Shown: positions 56,725 through 64,000 of the stretch, piece after piece
How the letters are laid out: each line of letters begins with the position of its first letter
Position numbering within the stretch: the stretch's first letter is position 1
Source: Daldinia sp. FL1419
Lineage: Eukaryota > Ascomycota > Sordariomycetes > Xylariales > Hypoxylaceae
NCBI GenBank assembly: GCA_025201765.1
Contig: MU623348.1
Location: forward strand, 248,001 to 312,000
Length of the DNA stretch: 64,000 nt
Reading direction: 5' to 3'
Notes under the pieces: model-generated
Seen by the model: only the letters and a program-made list of their open reading frames with translations
Database searches by the model: none
Told to the model about the DNA's origin: nothing
Position numbers and translations under genes: made by a program

Positions 56725-58550
56725 TCAAGGACCAGCATACTCGATCGTCAACCCAACCCCAGTACAATTCCACCCGTCCACAACCGCCGTCCCATCCCCA
56801 TCACTCGTGATATCTAGCCCCAAGCCGCACCCAACCCAATACTCCTTGGCCCCCTGGGCACAAACCAACGTCGAGGTCCCGTCGGCCGTAGAATTCGCGG
56901 CGGGCGGATTGCCGCTCACGCCGCACTCGAGAGGCGCGTACCACCCCTGGCGATCGTTGCGGATATCGGACAGGACGCGGGGCCGGACGAAGTAGACGGC
57001 GCTGCCGGAGACGTCAGGGCGGGCTTGGGCGATGGCGACGAGGGTTGCGTTGCTGGCGATTTCTGTGGGTGGGAGTTGTTCGGCGCTGGGGACGGAGCAT
57101 AGGTGTTGCTGGGTAGGGGAGGAATTAAAACTAAGGGAGAAGCGGGAGGCGCGGGAGGGTGATGGGGTGAAGAGGATGCCTGTCCCGCTGATTTGTAGGT
57201 ACCACCCGTCGAAGAGGCTGCCGGGTTGGGAGACGCGGATGGAGAAGGGGGGGCTGGGGGAGGAGCAGAGGGTGGATGGGGTTGGGGTTGGGGTGGTGGT
57301 GGTTGTGTTTGCGAAGCGAGGTGTGGATGCAGATGTTGAATTTAGAAAGCGTGGGGGGACGGTAGTGGTGGCGTTGGTGCCGTCTATAGCGGGCATAGCG
57401 CGTGTAGAGTTGAGGAATGGCGCCGAAATCGTAGCGTTAGATAGGGTTGCTAGGGTGACTGTTCCGTTGGCTACGGCGTGGGTAGAATTGAGAAACGGCG
57501 CTGAAGCAGTCGTGATATTCCGAAGGGTGTCAACTGTGCCCGCCGTGCCCGCCGTGTTGGTGTGGAAACCCGTTATGCTTGCTGCACTAGGACGAGTAAC
57601 GGTACTAGTCGAGTTCGTATGTTTACCAGCACTAGTCGTAGTGTTTGAAAACGCCAGGGAGCTTATTGTGCGGTTGAGTTCGGTAGGACCAAGAGTAGCG
57701 AGTGAACCCAGTGTGCTTGACATTGTCATTGACACAGCACTAACATCGGTTTTGGTGTTCGATGCATTTTGAGTTATGGAGGGTCTTCTTAGTCTATGTT
57801 TATCTGGAGATGTTGTCGAGCCCTTTGATAATAACGAAGAGCTTGTCGTCAATGAGACACTCGACCTTCCAGTTATCCCCAGACTTGTCGTATCTAGAAG
57901 GGGTGCCGTTGAATTACCAAAGTTGCTACTTGTCGCGTTTCCGTGCGACGACGATCCGTTGACGTATCTTGTCACGTTGTGAAAAACAGCTATTGTCGTA
58001 GTAGTCGGTGTCGGTGCGGTTATTGTAACTAGGGTAACACCAAGACACGAGCACGCCGACTCGTACGCGGCCGACGAAGCACAAACGGCAGCGTATTTCG
58101 GTATTAAAGTAGCCTTTGCGGGCTTTGGATTGTTGTTGCTTATATCTCTACCCAGTAACACGTCAACTGCTTCATGCCGTTCGAGCCATCGTTTGGACGG
58201 CTCTGCAGAGTTGATTATGGTCTGCGTAGCTGTTGTAGTTGTAGTCCCAGTTGTAGTGACCACGATGGTGTTGGAGATAGTCCTATTCTTTATTTGTTAG
58301 TCCTGTTCCCCTCTTAGAAGTAATACCTAGCAACAGGAGTTACTGTGGTTTGCAGAAACGATACGCAATCCTTTTCTCCAAGCGACGGCGCCACCTCTTG
58401 GACAGCTAATTCACCGCGGTTAGCATTATACACACTACCTACTAATGCCCCAAACAACAGAAGCTCACCTTGAAGACAACTATCTACTGTACATTTTGCA
58501 GCTGCTTGAGTCGCCAACGCTACGGCGACAAAGACATCGAAGGTACGCAT
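56725..58550 (-). CDS. secreted mucin-like, N- and O-glycosylated protein
   Basis: Three exons, 58550-58469, 58405-58327 and 58282-56725, join in phase to 572 residues. A signal peptide is clear (MRTFDVFVAVALATQAAA, cleavage expected before KCTVDSC). A short Cys-containing domain follows (KCTVDSCLQ, KDCVSFLQ, then CASSAAYESACSCLG near 120), a pattern common in fungal extracellular proteins. Residues about 130-370 are Ser/Thr/Asn-rich with more than a dozen N-glycosylation sequons and three FLNST-centred repeats (coding near 57500, 57420 and 57345). The C-terminal ~180 residues are more ordered, with DGWYLQISGTG and Cys pairs (LECGVSG, WVGCGLG, GWNCTG). There is no GPI signal or membrane segment at the end. 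The ATG at 58550 is used; the frame extends only to a TTG two codons earlier. Function is not known. Confidence 0.85.
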
Positions 58551-59458
58551 CTTCAAGCGTTATCCAGCGAGGCTATCGATCCATACCGGCATTATAGATA
58601 TATATATATATATATATATAAAAGGCGTATAACGTCCGTAAACATCGCGACTCCCGCTAAGGCCGGCATGACAGCAGCTATCCTCTTCTTAAGCTAGTTC
58701 TAAGTTGTCAAGTCTTCCAAAACTTGGAAAACAGCGTCGCATTGGAAATTGGTCTTTTATGCGGAGCTTCCAAGGAAATGGCGGTCTTGCTAGTTTGCTC
58801 GGGACCAATGATGTGAAGTTCTACCCTTGAAAGCTGGGATTTATCCTGGTTGAAAGCTTGGACCCTTGCGACTTATATAGGTGATGCTATTGCGGACTCG
58901 ATCTGTTGTGAGATCGGTCCTATCGTAGTGCTTGAATTTCTCATCTGAGTCGTCTAGCATCGTGAACCTCATCTTGAATGCTGCCTTGAGTGGTTTTAAT
59001 ATTCATTGGGAACGTGCAGGACAATTAGTTACGAGATGTAGTTAATGGTTTAAATTACTAGAACTACAAAAACTGGTGGCTTACAACGATTGTGATGGCT
59101 GATACTGGATTATAAGGCACAACAACAATATTGGATACGAATCTAAGATCCAACATGGAGAGAATCATAAACGCAGACTATTATTAGTTATAACTATACC
59201 AAAGTATCTACCTAACTTATATACAAACAAATGGATATATACAAGAAGGTGATCTATACAGAAAACTGACTGATCTCATCATCATCATCATATGTCCCGT
59301 ATCTCCATATGACATTCCATCATCTTTTCTTTTTTCTTTTCCTTTTTTTTCTCAACTCTCATAACTCTCGTAGCACTTCACACATTAACGCATCACTTCC
59401 ACCACATCTCCCTCCCCAAGCGATTCAACAATATTAAACTCCTCCCCCTGAACCCTAC
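58551..59458. other. intergenic region with (TA)n run
   Basis: No gene is seen. An alternating TA run lies at 58598-58621 just upstream of the mucin-like gene. The rest, about 840 bases, contains the promoter of that gene and the 3' flank of the transporter, with CATCAT repeats at 59278-59292 and a T-tract near 59320-59350. Confidence 0.55.
58598..58621. repeat. (TA)n microsatellite
   Basis: About eleven TA units, 48 bases upstream of the mucin-like gene's ATG. It could act as a nucleosome-depleted or TATA-like promoter element. Confidence 0.85.
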
Positions 59459-61021
59459 CTAAATCTTAGTCTTCCACCCCCTCCCCGTCCTCCTCATCCT
59501 CGCGAACCTCGCACCGCTCAACATCATCGCACCCACCAGCAGACTCGCCCCCGTAAACCCCTGCGCGCCCGCGTACCGTCCCCCCATGCTGCTAATAATC
59601 GCTCCCGCGATCGGATTCCCCGTCAGCACCGCGAAGCTCACGATCGTAAACGCCATCCCCATCCGCGTCCCCTGCTTCCGCAGGTCTGTTGTTAGGCTGC
59701 CCAGCCCCGCGGGAAACAGGCTCTGTATCGATCCGGCTACGATCCCGTACGCGACTGACCACCCGTATAATTGCGACGGCGTGTGTACCGCCATCCACGA
59801 AAGCATCGTTACGCCGCACCCTACGCACGCCGGGATCATGAGATTGAGCGGTCCAAAGCGATCCGCGAGATGGTTCGGTAGGAGCCGGCCTAGGATTCCC
59901 ACGCCGTTTAGGATTAGTAGCAAATTCAACGAGTCCGTATAGCTCAGCGTGGGCGTGATTTCAGATCGGCTGAAGGCGGCTAAGTAGTAGAAGCCAAAGT
60001 ACACGCCCCAGAAGTTGAAGAACATGCCGATAGCGTAGAGCGTGTACTCCGGCTCTCGGAACGCCGCCCACTCGACCAAGCTTCCCGTACGTCGGGGCGG
60101 TAAGCGCGACTTCATGCAAGCCACGGCGAAGATCAGCGTAGTCAACTGCACAAATCCGATAGCGCGGACGGCCCATCCGAAGCCGACGCTCGGAAGCAGC
60201 TGGCGCGCCATGGCCGGGAACACCAAGCCACCAGTAACGGAGCCGCTGGCGGCGAGGCCGATGGCGAGCGAGCGCTTCTTGCTAAAGTACGTCGAGACGG
60301 TAGAGATGAAGGGGCAAAATATGCACCCGCTACCGATGCCCATGCATATACCCTGCGACAGTATGAGTTGCCAATACTGTGTCGCGGCAGACGTGGTGAA
60401 GATGCCGAGGGTCATGAAGAAGATGCCGCATACGGATACGAGCCGGAAGAATCCGGCGTCGGTGAAGCGACCGGTGAAGGTGCCGATGAAGAATGTTAGA
60501 AACACCTGGATGGACCCGATCCACGATATGTCCGAGGGCGGGCGACCCAGCTGCGACACATAGTACGCTTGGAACACGCCGAAGGAGTTGATGAAACCCC
60601 ACGTATTCATGATGGCGAAGTGACCGCAGAGGCCTGGACATGGTTAGGCGAGAATATTCTAAGGGGCTTGACGCTTGAGGGGTAGGTAATTCGAAGGCGA
60701 CTTACAAGCAAGCCATGCGACTTTGCCACCGTCCGGCGGCGGTCCAGGGTTCCAACTAGACTTCGTCGACATCCTACTTAACACGCGACTTACAGCTCCG
60801 GCCATACCGTCGGCATCCGTATTGAGAATATCTGGCTCGGGTGGAATCTCCCAGTCCTCCGCCCCCTCGGCAGGACTATCAATATTCGTTTCCTCATCCT
60901 TTGTACTCTCCTCTGTACTCTGACCAGGACCTTCCGTCCCAGCAGGACCAGGAATCGCCTGCTTCTCGACGTCTACCGGAAGCTCTCCTTCGCTAGAGCT
61001 AGGCGACGAAGAAGACGGCAT
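59459..61021 (-). CDS. MFS permease of the monocarboxylate-transporter type (Mch-like)
   Basis: Two exons, 61021-60706 and 60633-59459, give 496 residues. After an acidic, Ser/Pro/Glu-rich cytosolic leader of about 95 residues comes the typical start PPPDGGKVAWLACLCGHFAI of the fungal MCT/Mch family. About twelve hydrophobic segments follow, with SWIGSIQVFLTFFIGTFTGR, GICMGIGSGCIFCP, YFSKKRSLAIGLAASGSVTG and LGRLLPNHLADRFGPLN, all family signatures. Yeast relatives include the riboflavin importer Mch5, while other members lack a known substrate; the substrate here cannot be read from sequence. The intron splits the first membrane segment (LAC-LCGHF). No neighbouring biosynthetic genes suggest a metabolite cluster. 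Confidence 0.92.
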
Positions 61022-62635
61022 GATTGCGATCGGCTAATTGGCGTATCAATTCGTATCAATTCGTATCGACCAAAAAAAATAATAAAAAAATATGTTTCGT
61101 TGTAAAGTCTTTGTATGCTGAAGCTCATCTTAAGGCGAACAAATCTTATCAAATAGAACCCTTTGTTTGTTCACCCAATAGGTTTTGTACATAATTGATG
61201 ACTCTCTCCGAGTCGCTAGCTACTCCGACATATAGGTAATAGACATATAGGTAATAGACATATAGGTAGTAGACATATAGGTAATATATCAGTAGCTCGC
61301 GATGAGTCAAGCGACGTCGAAACAAGACGCGCAGAACGGGCTAAACGCACTAAAATCTCGGTAGATCTACCAAACACGAGGAGGTCCTTGTAATCATTTC
61401 ACCCAGGGACCGCCGGCTATCGGTCCTACACCGCTCGGATAGGGACCGGGTAGAGAAGCGAGTTCTCATACTAGTAACTACGGGCTTTTAAAGCGGAGAT
61501 GGTAAAGACGTTGTGCGCATGTGGACGGCGTGGAATTTAATATTTTGACCAAGGTTAGTGCTCTCGCCCTTACGTCGGCAAAGGAGCGGCGGCGGAGAAC
61601 GGGAGAGTCACCGAAATGGGACCCCCAATGTAAGTCTGATGCAGAAACCCGAGGTTTGCTTCTATGACAACTATATGACAACCTACACACATATGTACCT
61701 CTATATTTCCGCGGCGCGCCGACATATTTTCTTCCCAAACTCTTATAACAACATTTATAATCCCATTCTATGTTTCCACCTTTAATTTCACGTGTATCGC
61801 TTGCAATACGGCTGGCTTTCCGAATCTATTGCCATACCCAACCATCCTGGTAATCCCGTATGGAAATAGTTCTCAAGGCTATCTTGTATCGTAAATTATT
61901 CCCGAAACGTCAACATCAAACCCCGAACTGTCTATGTTCGGAAGCGTCTATATCACCTGCCCCGCACCAAATTTCCCTCCACTAAAAAACTACCGGTAAT
62001 GGCTTAAGCCTGCTTAAACGGTAAGTCAATGGCTAGAGGCTCGACAACCATGAACATGACGTGGGTCTACGGCTCTATGCTGCTTCGTACTACGTAAACA
62101 TTTACATATCATTATACGTCTGCTTTTCCGATGTCGCTAGCGACTCGGTTATACGCGTACCGAGGTATTATTTAGCTTACAGATACTTTTTTTCTGTTTG
62201 TCCTGTTCGAGCACATTATTATCCAAACCGAGACAAGGCATCGCATCACACTGCAAGAAGTAGGTAGCGCGTCAGCGCGTAAGGCGAGCGATCACAGATA
62301 AACATCGAGTGAGACCGAATAAGGAGCGACTTAGCACATGAGAATGCATTTGTTAGCCTCGTATCTAGGCGAATATGTCTAGTGACATTCCTCCCATCTA
62401 ATGTAAATGATTAATTCATGATAGTACATGAGGACAAAGAGCCGACCAAAAATGCCATCAAGTTGGACTTCATCTCTCCCATCTCCTCTCACATACTTAT
62501 TATCCCATAGAATGAGGCTATAACCTCACCTATAATCGGGTTCTGGTTACATATCAAGAAAACCTTCTGGCAAGCAGCAAACTGGGTCGAATGTTTCAAA
62601 CGAGGCGGTCAGTTGTACCGTTGCACCGCAGCGAT
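61022..62635. other. intergenic region
   Basis: No gene is seen in 1.6 kb between the transporter start and the 3' end of the next minus-strand gene. It holds the 15-base tandem at 61227-61286 and A-tracts near 61070-61090. Short frames at 61478, 61558 and 62061 lack recognisable content. Confidence 0.55.
61227..61286. repeat. 15-base tandem repeat containing TAGGTA
   Basis: Four tandem copies of GACATATAGGTAATA, the third with one changed base. It lies about 200 bases upstream of the transporter ATG, so it may be part of its promoter. Confidence 0.9.
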
Positions 62636-63935
62636 TCAACCACGGAACAAAGCAAAGTCCATCAGTCTGGATCTCGGTTTTCGGTTGCCAGAAACCCCGT
62701 CACGTTTGCGAACGGAATCGCGGACTTTCGATCGACAGACAGCCTTTTCGCACTGGTTATCAGACCATCCAAGGGCAAGATCGTCTGCCCACCAAACTTT
62801 GGCCTTCCCGTCCACCTTGACGGCGACTTGGACCGATGTCAAATTATCGAATCCTTTAAACACCACCGGAATGAGCTCGCAATGATCCGCGGTAGGACAT
62901 GCTGAGACGTCAACCGTCAACCAGGCCACCTCCTTCTCCTGTTGAGATTGTTGGTCGAATCGTAAACCAGTGAAGTTAAAGACACAAGGAGAATCCTTAG
63001 TATCGCAGCCGAGGCTGAAACCATTGAGGTTGAATGAGAAGCAGGATGACGAGGCCTGTGGTCCGACACCAATTCTCGCTGTGTCTCGAGGCACACCGGG
63101 ATCAGAGAGGTTCGAAATAGATGATGGTGTAAATTGGAGCATCAGATTTCCCGAAGATGGTATAAATGAAGTAGGGGGTGGGGGAAGAACGCCGAACCCC
63201 TGAGAGAAGTAGAATCGATGGTGTGGGCTCAACATTGGCATCGGGCTGACATCGTGAGGATTTACGCCAGATCCAACTCCGAGGGGTGGCAAATCATCGA
63301 ACTAGGAAAAATGTTAGCTGTCATTCGGTGCCAATTAAGTGTAGGATATTCATCACTTACATTGAGCGTAAAATCTCCTACATCAGCTTTGTTTCCACAG
63401 GCAGTTGCCGAGGGAGCCTCACTTCCGGTAGTCGATCGAGGGGCTAGGCCGGGCGACCTCACAACCACTGTTGACAGTGTGGACGGACCAGGAAGTTCGA
63501 AGTCTTCACGGGCAGAAAAGGCATAGCCTCCAGCATTAGGAGTTAGGCTGGAACCTGCATTTGGGCCTACCGTTGCGACTTGGGCACACCATGAGAATGT
63601 TCTCGAGGACATCGTCAACGTAGTCATTGATATGCATTCGACAGAAGCGCCAGCGGGTAGCTCGGAAGCTGTTGCTGCGGCGGAAACAGGTGGTGGTAGA
63701 CTGGGCATGGGCGAAATGGGCACCGCAGGGACGGACTCCGATTCGGTGCATGATGTTGAGGTGGCTACAGGAGAGTCAGCGCTGGATGCAGTTGTGTTCC
63801 ACCCATTCGTTGGCACGATAGACCATGGGGTTCGTGAGGAGGTAAATGTACCAGTTGGTAGAGCTCCGGACCTACCGGTGCCAGAAGTCTCATCGCATGG
63901 GATGGAGCCGCTATGAGCAATAGGAGTCTCAGTTT
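62636..63935 (-). CDS. 3' part of a Ser/Thr-rich protein with a conserved C-terminal domain; 5' end outside the window
   Basis: Two exons, 63935-63361 and 63301-62636, give about 412 residues and continue upstream. The first has no ATG and meets an in-frame TGA near 63985. An acceptor (GTTCACAG ending at 63936) fits an exon that follows an intron, so the start lies beyond 64000. Residues of the first exon are Ser/Thr/Pro/Ala-rich (SSADSPVATSTSCTESES), then CGNKADVGDFTLN joins FDDLPPLGVGSGVNPHDVSP. The second exon resembles a C-terminal β-rich domain that I associate with secreted Ser/Thr-rich fungal proteins (possibly DUF7371). It has HHRFYFSQGFGVLPPPPTSF, paired cysteines, a CVFNFTGLRFD strand and a basic end (RKRDGVSGNRKPRSR). 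No membrane segment is seen in this part. The family name is from memory and uncertain. Confidence 0.7.
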
Positions 63936-64000
63936 CTGTGAACGAATGCTTTAGCGACCATTTATCTTTTATTCATCGAGGGCTCGAGGACGAAAAAAAA

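Noticed and set aside
56725..63935. Possible secondary-metabolite or secretion gene cluster (secreted protein, transporter, Ser/Thr-rich protein)
   Set aside because: There is no synthase, oxidase or pathway regulator, and the neighbours have unrelated families and normal spacing.

Overview
The window is nuclear DNA from a filamentous ascomycete, most likely a Sordariomycete. A placement in or near Xylariales is my guess. Genes are split by short introns (mostly 50-90 bases) with GTAAGT/GTATGT-type donors and CTAAC-like branch sites. They are separated by 0.5-7 kb of AT-rich spacers full of microsatellites and of a recurring TACCTAGGTA-type palindromic motif. No bacterial operons, rRNA, tRNA or CRISPR array were found. 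I re-joined exons by hand by checking reading phase across each splice site, so all multi-exon models are predictions from sequence.

Layout: a possible gene end at the left edge (1-117); a small element with perfect 28-base inverted ends (666-914); a UCH37/BAP1-type deubiquitinase (2434-4174, +); phosphatidylserine synthase (5142-6206, -); a zinc metallopeptidase with a jacalin-like tail (7715-10262, -); a 5.2-kb spacer; a Whi5/Nrm1-type G1/S repressor (15519-16684, +); a Ser/Thr-rich single-pass membrane protein (19208-21046, -); an unrecognised 570-residue protein whose start codon seems to be cut by an intron (24091-25942, +). Next comes a 7.5-kb gene-poor region with many tandem repeats and one orphan exon-like segment. 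It is followed by a metacaspase (33408-35379, +), a pericentrin-like spindle pole body protein (37076-41000, -), glutamine-dependent NAD synthetase with a 15-base microexon (41791-44631, +), an FBXO21-like F-box/YccV protein (45266-47379, +), the ribosome-assembly factor Utp22/Nrap (48510-51936, -), mitochondrial succinyl-CoA:3-ketoacid CoA-transferase (52887-54566, +), an unrecognised protein (55035-56553, +), a secreted mucin-like glycoprotein (56725-58550, -), a monocarboxylate-transporter-like MFS permease (59459-61021, -) and the 3' part of a Ser/Thr-rich protein running off the right edge (62636-63935, -).

The genes are mostly single-copy housekeeping genes for ubiquitin metabolism, phospholipid and NAD synthesis, cell-cycle start, spindle pole body, ribosome assembly, ketone-body use and programmed cell death. 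They do not form a pathway or a secondary-metabolite cluster. Divergent pairs that may share promoters are pcp1/QNS1 and UTP22/CoA-transferase. The most unusual points are structural: the microexon, the split start codon, a 401-base metacaspase intron whose retention would truncate the enzyme, internal repeats in the spindle pole protein, the inverted-repeat element and the orphan exon.
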